Positions 1 through 7,365 of a stretch of DNA of 38,712 nucleotides are shown one piece after another. Made by a program: the position numbers and the translations under genes. The notes beneath the pieces are model-generated. The model was not told the origin of the DNA. It did no database searches and worked only from the letters and a program-made list of their open reading frames with translations. Position 1 is the stretch's first letter; each line of letters opens with the position of its first letter. Location: assembly GCA_964578835.1 (NCBI GenBank), contig CAZOEL010000069.1, positions 1-38,712 on the forward strand. The letters are read 5' to 3'. The DNA is from CAZOEL01 sp964578835. GTDB lineage: Bacteria > Desulfobacterota > Syntrophobacteria > Syntrophobacterales > Syntrophobacteraceae.

Positions 1-33
1 ATTCAGTTGGTTAGTCATTGTGCTTGGTGTTTT

Positions 34-53
34 TCCTTAATTCAACAGCATTG
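34..53. repeat. Terminal repeat of a MITE-like element, left contig end
   Basis: The 20 bases here (TCCTTAATTC followed by AACAGCATTG) are identical to 38611-38630, which is one end of a 102-bp element with inverted ends at the other edge of the window. Immediately after it the sequence becomes recognisable cheA. Bases 1-33 match neither cheA nor the interior of the right-hand element. This is seen directly. That it is the end of a related element inserted in cheA, rather than an assembly junction, is inference. Confidence 0.6.
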
Positions 54-54
54 G

Positions 55-147
55 GTCTCAGGGGGGGCAATCCTCGGGGATGGCAAGGTGGCGTTGATCG
101 TTGATGTAAAAGGCATTGTAAGTCTTTATGAAGGAAATACTCGATGA
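55..147 (+). CDS. cheA: Chemotaxis histidine kinase CheA, C-terminal fragment (partial)
   Basis: Read in the frame GTC TCA GGG GGG GCA ATC, the peptide is VSGGAILGDGKVALIVDVKG plus a short tail ending in TGA at 145-147. The AILGDGKVALIVDV core is the end of the CheW-like regulatory domain of CheA, which docks receptors and CheW. The stop overlaps the cheZ ATG at 144, showing translational coupling. Upstream of codon 55 the frame stays open to base 1, but the peptide no longer resembles CheA and its DNA is a repeat. About 30 residues of CheA are therefore present. Too short for certainty, but the motif plus the cheZ neighbour make CheA much the best reading. Confidence 0.7.
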   Translation, partial: VSGGAILGDGKVALIVDVKGIVSLYEGNTR

Positions 148-1526
148 TGGAAAGGGCTCAAAAAACTGATCTTTCTGAACTGATCCGCTTGCTTGGGGAA
201 GTAGAAGGAAATATTTGCCGGTTGGACTCGGACGGAAACCGCGTCGAGAAAATCGACTCCTCGCGCGAGGCATTGAAGTCTTTCTGCACGAGATCCGCCA
301 CACTGGGTCTGAATAAATTGGAACTGGCGGGCCATGGATTGGAGTCTTGTCTGGACCGGGAGATAGCTCCCAACAATAATCCGGAATCGGTCTACGTATT
401 CGGATTCGCCATCAGCACTCTTATCGAGGAGCTAAAGCAGGCGGTCGATAATGGAGACCGGGTGGAGATCAATGTCGATGACGTAATCAAAGCGCTTGAA
501 GTCAGCGAGGGGGAGGGCGCAGTCCACTCGTCCGAGAATGAAGGCGTAGCGGCCCTTTCATCAAAGCTCTCCGATGAGGAGGCAATACAAGAAATAATCG
601 GCTCTGATCCACAGACGGCGAGTCCGGACTTTTCGAAGTTGCAAAGAATCGTTTCCTCCATGGGAGGCAGCCTGATTTTTGATGAGGACGCCCGGGGAAG
701 CTTTCAGATCCGGTTTGCAGTTGATCCATTTATTGTTGAGAAAATTGAGACATTGTTGACCCCGTGCGATCCCGATCCTCAGGAAATGCTTGCCCCTGCG
801 CTGTCGCGGGAGGACTCGCGTTTTGAGAAGATTCTCGGCACGATCAAAGATTTTATGAAGGCCCTTTCCAGCGGAGATGTGCCGACTTCTCAGGACATTC
901 TTCTTTCCATTGCAGAACAGCAATACCAGGCGGGCCTTTATAACGAAATCGGCCTGATGGCTAGAGAACTGCACAACTCGCTAAATAGCTTCGCTCAGAC
1001 CCTTGATCCCGCCCTCAAAGAAATGGTTGAGCATAAAATCCCTGATTCCGGAAGTCGTCTCGAGCACATACTGGAGCTCACGGAAACCGCGGCCAATACG
1101 ACTCTGGACCATGTCGAGGAAATGCAGAGAAGGAACCATGTGGACCATGAGAAGCTTCTCGAATTGAATGAGATGCTGCAGGGATTGCACGCCGTCGGCG
1201 AATCGGCTCGTGAGAAGCTCGAACAGTGCTCGCAGATAATGGCCGCGCTCGAAGAGTCTTCGGCTCAAACCCGTGACGATCTCGTCACTGTTTTGACGGC
1301 TCAGGATTACCAGGATTTGACGGGGCAGATCATCCAAAAAATCATAACGCTTCTCAAAGATATCGAAAGAAAGCTGGTGAGAGTGATACGCGCATTCGGA
1401 GCTAAGTCGGAGTCCAAACGAAAAGCCGAGGCAGATGAGCTCTATGGACCGGCCCATAAGGGAAAAGCTGAATCCTTGCATTCGCAGGATGATGTGGATT
1501 CTCTGCTCGCTGAATTCGGCTTTTAG
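144..1526 (+). CDS. cheZ: Chemotaxis protein phosphatase CheZ, long form
   Basis: CheZ removes the phosphate from CheY-P and ends the tumble or reversal signal. The catalytic helix is clear: QDYQDLTGQ at residues 387-395, so D391 and Q395 match the E. coli D143/Q147 pair. The last residues, DDVDSLLAEFGF, match the CheY-binding tail. Long helices fill about 225-415, as in the four-helix hairpin. The protein has 460 residues against about 210 in E. coli. The extra 220 N-terminal residues include a helical segment (about 10-75) that resembles an HPt domain but has no His at the phosphorylation position, then a patch around 165-205 that I cannot assign. The start ATG overlaps the cheA stop, with AAGGAA seven bases upstream (ATG at 147 is the alternative). 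It converges on cheW. Confidence 0.93.
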   Translation: MMERAQKTDLSELIRLLGEVEGNICRLDSDGNRVEKIDSSREALKSFCTRSATLGLNKLELAGHGLESCLDREIAPNNNPESVYVFGFAISTLIEELKQAVDNGDRVEINVDDVIKALEVSEGEGAVHSSENEGVAALSSKLSDEEAIQEIIGSDPQTASPDFSKLQRIVSSMGGSLIFDEDARGSFQIRFAVDPFIVEKIETLLTPCDPDPQEMLAPALSREDSRFEKILGTIKDFMKALSSGDVPTSQDILLSIAEQQYQAGLYNEIGLMARELHNSLNSFAQTLDPALKEMVEHKIPDSGSRLEHILELTETAANTTLDHVEEMQRRNHVDHEKLLELNEMLQGLHAVGESAREKLEQCSQIMAALEESSAQTRDDLVTVLTAQDYQDLTGQIIQKIITLLKDIERKLVRVIRAFGAKSESKRKAEADELYGPAHKGKAESLHSQDDVDSLLAEFGF

Positions 1527-1553
1527 TGATTGAGCGGAATTGCTGATGTTTGA

Positions 1554-1593
1554 AGCCGCGGAACGGAGATTGGTGAAGCGCCGCTCCGCGGCT
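1554..1593. terminator. Inverted repeat between convergent cheZ and cheW
   Basis: AGCCGCGGA at 1554-1562 pairs perfectly with TCCGCGGCT at 1585-1593, in the 81-base gap between two converging genes. There is no clear U-tract on either side, so a bidirectional terminator is an inference from position and stem strength. Confidence 0.45.
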
Positions 1594-1607
1594 CAAAACG
1601 GACTTCG

Positions 1608-2123
1608 CTAAACGGCGCGATCCAGAAGAAAGAGCTCCTGAGTAGTGAGGACACGGTCTATATCGAGTAGTATCTTCACTTCGGCGTTGGTTTTAGCCAT
1701 CCCGAGAATGTAATCGGTATTGAGCTTCGAGCCGAATTGAGGGGTTTCTTCGACATCGTCGTTCTTGATGTTCGCGACTTCCGACACCGAATCCACTACA
1801 ATCCCCATCATAGTCGGGCCACTGTCGCCTCCTGCAATCTCTACTACGATGATACAGGTGCGGTCGGTGTAAGACATTGCCTCCATGCCGAATTTAACCC
1901 TCAAATCTATGACGGGAATCACTTTTCCCCGAAGATTGATGACGCCTTTTACAAAGGGAGGAGTCTGGGGGACAAGAGTCACGGGCATCATGCCGATTAT
2001 CTCTTTCACCTTAAGGATGCCGATTCCATATTCCTCGCCGGCAAGAGAAAAAGTCAGAAACTTGCCGCCTTTGTCGCCCTCCGTCGCCTTGATCTTTTTT
2101 TGGCCCATCGCCGCATTTGTCAT
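1608..2123 (-). CDS. cheW: Chemotaxis coupling protein CheW
   Basis: CheW is an SH3-like adaptor that links chemoreceptors to the kinase CheA at the membrane array. The 171-residue protein carries the family core: FLTFSLAGEEYGIGILKVKEII near the start, then VPQTPPFVKGVINLRGKVIP, the signature strand-loop of CheW domains, then DRTCIIVVEI. The start is taken at ATG 2123 because AAGGGG lies about eight bases upstream; an in-frame TTG at 2162 would add 13 residues without a ribosome site. It faces cheZ tail to tail and lies on the opposite strand, so it is not part of the cheA-cheZ transcript. A small Cys-containing gene lies upstream on the same strand. Confidence 0.93.
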   Translation of the reverse strand: MTNAAMGQKKIKATEGDKGGKFLTFSLAGEEYGIGILKVKEIIGMMPVTLVPQTPPFVKGVINLRGKVIPVIDLRVKFGMEAMSYTDRTCIIVVEIAGGDSGPTMMGIVVDSVSEVANIKNDDVEETPQFGSKLNTDYILGMAKTNAEVKILLDIDRVLTTQELFLLDRAV

Positions 2124-2311
2124 GATGCTTTTCCCCTTCGTCATAGAATTAGTTATGATCAATATGGCTTATTGAGACCATGCGATTTAATGTTTTCCCT
2201 CTAATCGGAGCAATCGCAGCAGAACTTGAGTCGTTTTCAAAGACCTTTCAATGCGCGTTCTTGCCTTTGTGCACTATTCCTTGCAACCGGAGGAAAGCTT
2301 TTGACCATTTT

Positions 2312-2536
2312 CTACCTTTTCGCCTTTGAGTGCTCCAGGGAGTCTCTTGCTCCCTGAACTTTCTGGGCGAACAGTTGACAAGATATCCCCGATTGCGCAT
2401 ACACTTCATATTGGGGATATCTTCGGGTTAGAATCCCCCAAGCTTTACATCGGTATGGGAGACTATTGTTCCATGTGACGGCGAAATGCATACACTGGAG
2501 GCAGCTCACATTCTGTTTGAAGCTCATGGGCGGCAT
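2312..2536 (-). CDS. Small conserved four-cysteine protein
   Basis: This 74-residue ORF has four cysteines: C12 and C15 as SCLQC, C30 in LPYRCKAWG, and C53 in SGISCQLF. I recognise this pattern (CxxC, then VTW...PYxCRAxGF, then SGxxCxxF) from short conserved proteobacterial proteins that databases sometimes mislabel as uracil-DNA glycosylase. Function is unknown; binding of a metal such as zinc or iron is an inference from the four Cys. Starts at 2536 and 2527 are both possible and neither has a strong ribosome site. It lies 188 bases upstream of cheW on the same strand and is divergent from the flgM operon. Confidence 0.65.
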   Translation of the reverse strand: MPPMSFKQNVSCLQCMHFAVTWNNSLPYRCKAWGILTRRYPQYEVYAQSGISCQLFAQKVQGARDSLEHSKAKR

Positions 2537-2748
2537 TTGCTTTCTGGATCGATCGCCTTGTCGTGTACTGTTCGGTGACGTCTTTGCTCTGTCTCAATTT
2601 AGTGAATAGGGTACTGTCGAACTGAATTGGAGCAAATTCTGTTCCAGATCCGGCTGAGGTAGACTCTCTTTTCTTTACTATCGCCTGGTCATCGAATTGT
2701 GAACAGCGAATCGAGAGATGAAAAAAGCCTGGCCCAGAGCGTTTTCTC

Positions 2749-2776
2749 TCAAGTCGTTGCCATATTGGGCCGATAC
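2749..2776 (+). promoter_or_regulatory. Sigma-28 (FliA) type promoter for the flgM operon
   Basis: TCAAGTCG (2749-2756), a 12-base spacer, then GCCGATAC (2769-2776). The FliA consensus is TAAAGTTT-N11-GCCGATAA, with TCAAG-type -35 boxes seen in other Proteobacteria. The site ends 22 bases before the ATG at 2799 and lies inside the longer reading frame that starts at 2718, which argues for the shorter start. A class-3 flagellar promoter in front of flgM is expected, since FlgM is the anti-FliA factor. Confidence 0.65.
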
Positions 2777-2798
2777 TTTAGTTGAAGGAGAGGCGGCC

Positions 2799-3008
2799 AT
2801 GGTAATAACGGATCATCGCGTGCACAATGTACTGCGTACCTACAGTAAACAGCTCCAGCGCAAGAAGTTGGATCAGAAGCTGGAGGAGAACCAGGAGCAG
2901 ACGGAGTCCCGGGAGAAAACATACATATCTGACGAGGCGAGGCGGCGTATGATCGTGGATGATGCTACTTCCAGGGCTTTTGATCAAGCTCGCTTGAAGG
3001 ATGAGTAA
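2799..3008 (+). CDS. DVU0524-type FlgM-associated small protein
   Basis: A 69-residue hydrophilic, charged, helix-prone protein starting VITDHRVHNVLRTYSKQLQR and rich in Lys, Arg, Glu and Gln. It resembles the short protein found immediately before flgM in Desulfovibrio and relatives (the DVU0524 family). Its biochemical role is not known to me; the context suggests flagellar gene regulation. I chose ATG 2799, with GAAGGAG nine bases upstream, over ATG 2718, because the sigma-28-like promoter would otherwise lie inside the gene. flgM follows after 74 bases, probably on the same transcript. Confidence 0.75.
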   Translation: MVITDHRVHNVLRTYSKQLQRKKLDQKLEENQEQTESREKTYISDEARRRMIVDDATSRAFDQARLKDE

Positions 3009-3082
3009 TGTCCAGCTGTTCTTCTCTGTTGTAAAACCTCAGTCTGTTCGATTTTGAGAAGTAGGTAAAAAGGTGATGAGAA

Positions 3083-3388
3083 ATGGAAATCAAGAATGAT
3101 GTTACATATAGCGTCGATGTTGCCCAAAAGGCTCAGGAACAGGGCCAGCGCGCCGCAAACGACAAGAATGCGGTGGGAACAGATGCTGCGGCTGGTGAGG
3201 ATAGTGTCAAATTGTCGAGTGGATACCGGGAGATGACACAAGTGAAAAGAATGGATGAGGAAGGAGGGGGGATTCGGACGGATCGAGTGGAAGAATTGCG
3301 CAGTCTGATTGAAGCTGGTGCTTATCATGTGAAGCCGGAGTTGATAGCAAACAGTATGTTGAATGAGCGCTTTCTTAGCAGAAAGTGA
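3083..3388 (+). CDS. flgM: Anti-sigma-28 factor FlgM
   Basis: FlgM holds FliA (sigma-28) inactive until the flagellar hook is finished and FlgM is exported. The protein has 101 residues, the usual size. The C-terminal half carries the FliA-binding region: TDRVEELRSLIEAGAYHVKP followed by ELIANSML, the standard FlgM ending in which a helix is followed by Y-x-V and I-A-x-x-M/L. The N-terminal half is polar and low in hydrophobics, as expected for the unfolded export part. It lies downstream of the DVU0524-type gene behind a sigma-28-like promoter, giving autogenous control. The usual flgN and flgK do not follow; the next gene is a histidine kinase. Confidence 0.87.
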   Translation: MEIKNDVTYSVDVAQKAQEQGQRAANDKNAVGTDAAAGEDSVKLSSGYREMTQVKRMDEEGGGIRTDRVEELRSLIEAGAYHVKPELIANSMLNERFLSRK

Positions 3389-3788
3389 AATGGCGGTTAA
3401 AGAGTAAGGAATAACTGTCTCTGTGAAGCGGCTTTATTAATAAGGTTTTTGTCGGTTCACAGGGTTTGATTTATTTGTTGCGCATCCACCAAAGAGGGCT
3501 TCTGTCTAATAAAGGAAGCTCGGCCTGCATGAAGCGGCATACAGGCCGAGCTTCGCTGTTTATAAAATGGCAAGCGTGATGTCTCTCCTCCGCCTATACT
3601 GCTGCTCTCTTCTTGAGCGCCAGCCGAAAACTGCAAGCTGCCTTTATTTCATCCCGTCAGCTCTGAAGGTCTGATTGACTCCTCTACGAACTTTTTCTAA
3701 TATTGCCTGACGCCTGTGGTATGAGCTCGATATATGGACTTAGGGGCCTCATGTCTTGGATATGAGGCTCTTCCGGAGCAGGGAGCGG
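3389..3788. other. Intergenic region with a long inverted repeat
   Basis: About 400 bases between flgM and the histidine kinase hold no convincing gene. GAAGCTCGGCCTG (3515-3527) and CAGGCCGAGCTTC (3542-3554) form a perfect 13-bp stem with a 14-base loop; it probably ends the flgM transcript, though no T-tract follows. No sigma-54 or sigma-28 site was found before the kinase. Confidence 0.5.
3515..3554 (+). terminator. Stem-loop after flgM
   Basis: Perfect 13-bp arms (3515-3527 and 3542-3554), loop of 14 bases, 127 bases after the flgM stop. The following bases are GCTGTTTATA, only mildly T-rich, so factor-independent termination is plausible but not certain. Confidence 0.45.
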
Positions 3789-5261
3789 ATGAGAATAACG
3801 TCGGGAATAATGCTCAAGCTTTTTGTGTTCTATGTTGTCCTTGTGACGATTTTTTATGGGACAATAGCCCTTCTTTTCATTCATATTCGGCACATCGTGA
3901 AGCTGTCCGAGAATGTTGTCAACGTTGATTACAGGATAGCTTCCGCGTCCAAGAAGATGATCGAGAGCCTGCTCCGTATGGAAGAAAATGAGAGCAAATA
4001 TAACCTCTTGAAGAAAGAGGAATACAAGGAGTACTTTGTCTCCGCTCAAAGAGAATTCGAAGGCAACCTCAGCATTATCCTGGCGTTGGAGTCGGTATCC
4101 GGCGAGACTGATAGTTGGTGGAAGACGCTCTTTCAGGAGTTTCAAACTCGCGCTCCTCATTTGGCTGAGGCCCATGATGAGGGAAAATCCGAGGCGGAAG
4201 ATTCATCGGATACGCCTTGGATCTCTGAGGAAGTAATAAATGACTGGATCCAAAAGATATCGAAAGCCAGATCCGATAATGAGCGGGAAATAGAGTCGCA
4301 AATGCTGGGTGTGAACGAATTTGGCAGAATGGCTATCCGGTACGGAGTGGTGGGCCTGGGGATCTCTGTGTTGATTGGACTGTTTGGGACCTTGTTTCTT
4401 ACGCGTTCTATGAACCGACCCCTTCGAGAATTAAGAAAAGGAATTCACGCAATTTCGCATAAAGGTCTCAATGAGCCGATTCCTATTCTGTCCAATGATG
4501 AATTTGGACAACTGGCTGCCGCCTTCAATGAGATGGCGGCGCGGCTGAAGGAAGAGGAGCGAATGCGCTCAGATTTTATCTCCATGCTGAGCCACGAGAT
4601 ACGAACGCCTCTCACCTCCATCAGGGAGTCGGTCAATCTCATTGCAGAAGAGGTCATGGGGCCGATCAACGAGCGGCAGAGACGGTTTCTCGAAATTGCC
4701 AGTCGCGAGATAGAAAGAATTTGCGATCTGCTCAACCATCTCATGCAGATATCCCGGCTCGAAGCGGGTGTGCTCAAAATATCCCCGCGCCCGATCGACC
4801 CGACCGCTTTCGTGATGGGCAGCGTATATAGGATGACGCCGGCGGCCGAGGCGAAAGGCATAACGATACAAACTGAGATTGCGCCTGGAATACCCCAGGT
4901 GATGGGTGATCCGGATCATCTCCAACAGGTTCTTTTGAACCTTATCGGGAATGCCATTAAGTTCTCTCCTTCTGCGACGACAGTGATTGTACGAGTGGAA
5001 ACCGGATGTCGCGAGACCGGTCTGACATTGCGCTTCTCTGTAACTGACCGCGGTCCGGGGATTCCTTCCGAAGAGCAGGGGCTTGTATTTCACAAATACT
5101 ACAGGGCTTCGGGCATGCGCAATGAAGTCGACGGAGTCGGCCTCGGTCTCAGCATATCAAAGCTGATCGTGGAGGCTCATGGCGGCAATGTGTGGGTGGA
5201 AAGCGAATTTGGAAAAGGGAGCACTTTCGGATTCACTGCGCCCGCGGTTTGTGAGGAATGA
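3789..5261 (+). CDS. Membrane sensor histidine kinase, GlrK/QseE-like
   Basis: A two-component sensor. Counting from ATG 3789: membrane helix about 9-32, an extracytoplasmic sensor region about 33-185 rich in Glu/Lys with no recognised fold, a second helix 186-206, a HAMP linker to about 260, then HisKA with SHEIRTPLTS (H269 is the phosphorylated His) and a HATPase domain with N388 in LIGNAIKF, DRGPGIP and GVGLGLSI. The start is uncertain: a TTG at 3756 and an ATG at 3762 lie in frame, but only 3789 has GGAG/GGGAG close upstream. Three bases after its stop comes a lipoprotein gene, then a sigma-54 activator. The same order in enterobacteria is glrK-qseG-glrR, which is why I call it GlrK-like; the signal is unknown. 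Confidence 0.88.
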   Translation: MRITSGIMLKLFVFYVVLVTIFYGTIALLFIHIRHIVKLSENVVNVDYRIASASKKMIESLLRMEENESKYNLLKKEEYKEYFVSAQREFEGNLSIILALESVSGETDSWWKTLFQEFQTRAPHLAEAHDEGKSEAEDSSDTPWISEEVINDWIQKISKARSDNEREIESQMLGVNEFGRMAIRYGVVGLGISVLIGLFGTLFLTRSMNRPLRELRKGIHAISHKGLNEPIPILSNDEFGQLAAAFNEMAARLKEEERMRSDFISMLSHEIRTPLTSIRESVNLIAEEVMGPINERQRRFLEIASREIERICDLLNHLMQISRLEAGVLKISPRPIDPTAFVMGSVYRMTPAAEAKGITIQTEIAPGIPQVMGDPDHLQQVLLNLIGNAIKFSPSATTVIVRVETGCRETGLTLRFSVTDRGPGIPSEEQGLVFHKYYRASGMRNEVDGVGLGLSISKLIVEAHGGNVWVESEFGKGSTFGFTAPAVCEE

Positions 5262-5264
5262 GAC

Positions 5265-5954
5265 ATGACTTTTATTGAACGACGGAAGAGCTTGAAGACC
5301 TATCGTCTTTGCTCCTCAATCATTATGTTCATGATAAGCCTGGTTATCTTTGGATGTGGCTCGATTCAGAAGGCTCGCCAAGCGCTGGTTCCCGAGGATG
5401 ACCAACGGCTTTCGGAAGCTGAGCTTCGAGTTTGGAGGGAGGGCCTCGAGGATTTCCGTAGTGGGAATTATACAAAGGCAATGGCCGTGTTCGAGTTTTT
5501 GAGTGAGACCGCCGAGGATAACGAACTTTGCCGAAAAGCGGTCTATGCTCTTGCCTGCACTCGGTTAATTCTTGCCCAAACCCCCGACGAGCTCAACGAA
5601 GCCATGGCGTTATGGGACTGTTGGAGCCGACAGGCTCCGCCGGAGGCAAAGGCTGAAGATCCCAGGATGATTGAGCCATTCCTGGACCGCCTGGTTCTTC
5701 CTCAAGTTGCTGAACCGAGCCTGCATAAGATATCCAAGCCGAAAAAAAAGCCGATCTTCAAGATCGATCTTGTAAACAGAGATTTGCTCGTATACAAAAA
5801 TCTCCTCGAAACAAAGGCGCGTGAGTTCGAGCGCACGAAGGCCAGGCTTGAGCAAAGAGAGAGGGAAGTTCGACGCCTCAAGCAGCAGATTGAAACGCTT
5901 GAAGCCATTCATTTAAAATTTCAAGAAAAACAGAAAGAAGTCTCCTCTCCGTGA
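5265..5954 (+). CDS. QseG-like lipoprotein with C-terminal coiled coil
   Basis: 229 residues. Residues 12-30 are a hydrophobic signal segment ending VIFGC, so C31 is the likely lipidated cysteine; GSIQKA follows, with no Asp at +2, so sorting to the outer membrane is expected. Residues 50-110 look like one or two TPR-type helices (FRSGNYTKAMAVFEFL, then ALACTRLI). Residues about 180-225 form a charged coiled coil (EREVRRLKQQIETLEAI). In E. coli, QseG is an outer-membrane lipoprotein that controls the kinase GlrK. Sequence likeness is weak, so the call rests on gene order, the lipobox and helical content. The start at 5265 has a GAGG site and lies four bases past the kinase stop. Confidence 0.72.
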   Translation: MTFIERRKSLKTYRLCSSIIMFMISLVIFGCGSIQKARQALVPEDDQRLSEAELRVWREGLEDFRSGNYTKAMAVFEFLSETAEDNELCRKAVYALACTRLILAQTPDELNEAMALWDCWSRQAPPEAKAEDPRMIEPFLDRLVLPQVAEPSLHKISKPKKKPIFKIDLVNRDLLVYKNLLETKAREFERTKARLEQREREVRRLKQQIETLEAIHLKFQEKQKEVSSP

Positions 5955-5963
5955 GGGGCTTCA

Positions 5964-7358
5964 GTGGAGAATCATTTGGGTGCGAAGCAGACTGTCCTGG
6001 TCGTGGATGATGACCTGCATATTCTGGAGGTTTTGGAGGCTCGGCTGTCGTCGGCCGGGTTCAAGGCGTTGACTGCAGCGGGATCGGAAGATGCTTTGAA
6101 CATTGTCAAGTCGCAGCAGGTTGACCTCATGATTTCCGATATCCGCATGCCGGGCATGGGAGGAATGGAGCTGTTGAAGGAGGCGCATTCCTTGAAGCCC
6201 GGTCTTCCCGTGATTTTTCTAACCGCGTATGGCGCGATTCCCGATGCGGTTCGCGCCGTTAAAGAGGGAGCAGCGGACTATCTGACCAAGCCGTTCGACG
6301 GTCGGGAGTTGCTTCGGAAAGTGCAGGAAACCTTAAAGAAAGCTGCCCCCCGTTCCTCCCACGAGACGGCTTTACAGCCGAAGCAGATTGTCTGGGGCGG
6401 AAAGAGCGCAGCCATGGCGGAGCTCAACGATCTCGTCGAGCGCATCGCTCCGAGCGATGTGAGTGTGCTCATTCTTGGCGAGAGTGGCGTGGGCAAAGAG
6501 CGGATAGCTCGCTTGATACATGAAAAGGGCCCGCGCAAGGAGAACCCGTTTGTGGTTGTGGACTGCGGGTCGACTCCGACAGGGCTTCTTGAAAGCGAGC
6601 TCTTCGGCCATGTGCGCGGATCGTTCACCCATGCTATTCGGGATAAAAAAGGCTTGATTGAAGCGGCGGATAAAGGCACGCTTTTCCTGGATGAAATAGG
6701 AAACATCTCCCCCGAGATGCAAGTTCGCCTTTTGAGGTTTCTCGAGGAGCGAAAAATACGCAGAATTGGGGATATTCGGGAGATATCCGTTGATTGCCGC
6801 GTCGTTGCGGCCACTAATGTGGATCTCCCCGAAGAGGTGGAAGCCGGCAACTTCAGGGAAGATCTCTATTATCGCCTCCGCGTGGTGACTCTCAAGATTC
6901 CCCCCCTCAGAGACAGAAAAGAAGATATTCCCGTGTTGGCTCAGCACTTTGTTGAATCCTTTTGTGAAAGTCATCATCTTCAGATGGTGAAGCTGCCGCC
7001 TGAGACAATCAAGTGGCTTGTTGAATATCCGTGGCACGGGAATGTGCGCGAGCTCAAGAACGCCCTCGAAGCAGGCGTCGTGCTTTGCAAAGATGGGACG
7101 CTCCGTCCGAGCGATCTTCATCTTACGGGGCTTCCGCAAATTCCTCTCAAGTCCGCATCGGCTGGGAGCGATTCTCTCTCTTTGGAGGAAAGCGAGCGTA
7201 ATGCAATCATTCGAGCATTGCAGCAAGCGGGCTGGGTTCAGAAAGACGCCGCTCAATTGTTGGGGATCAGCCGCAGAGCCATCCATTACAAAATCAAAAA
7301 ATATGGGATCGAGGTCTCAGGGAAGCGTTCCGCTGGTGATGATGCTGCGGTCGAGTGA
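5964..7358 (+). CDS. Sigma-54 dependent response regulator, GlrR/NtrC family
   Basis: 464 residues. Receiver domain 9-125 with acidic pocket D15-D17, phosphorylation site D59 (MISDIRMPG) and K109 in TKPF. The AAA+ domain (about 143-375) has Walker A GESGVGKE at 172-179, Walker B GTLFLDE at 238-244 and WHGNVREL at 357-364. A Fis-type helix-turn-helix lies at about 410-448 (QKDAAQLLGISRRAIHYKIK). The sigma-54 contact loop, normally GAFTGA, reads GSFTHA at 219-224. The essential Thr is kept, but Gly-5 is His, which could alter or weaken sigma-54 contact. The start is GTG 5964, with GAGGGG six bases upstream, nine bases after the lipoprotein stop. It probably activates promoters in response to the adjacent kinase. 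Confidence 0.92.
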   Translation: MENHLGAKQTVLVVDDDLHILEVLEARLSSAGFKALTAAGSEDALNIVKSQQVDLMISDIRMPGMGGMELLKEAHSLKPGLPVIFLTAYGAIPDAVRAVKEGAADYLTKPFDGRELLRKVQETLKKAAPRSSHETALQPKQIVWGGKSAAMAELNDLVERIAPSDVSVLILGESGVGKERIARLIHEKGPRKENPFVVVDCGSTPTGLLESELFGHVRGSFTHAIRDKKGLIEAADKGTLFLDEIGNISPEMQVRLLRFLEERKIRRIGDIREISVDCRVVAATNVDLPEEVEAGNFREDLYYRLRVVTLKIPPLRDRKEDIPVLAQHFVESFCESHHLQMVKLPPETIKWLVEYPWHGNVRELKNALEAGVVLCKDGTLRPSDLHLTGLPQIPLKSASAGSDSLSLEESERNAIIRALQQAGWVQKDAAQLLGISRRAIHYKIKKYGIEVSGKRSAGDDAAVE

Positions 7359-7365
7359 TTGCTTT

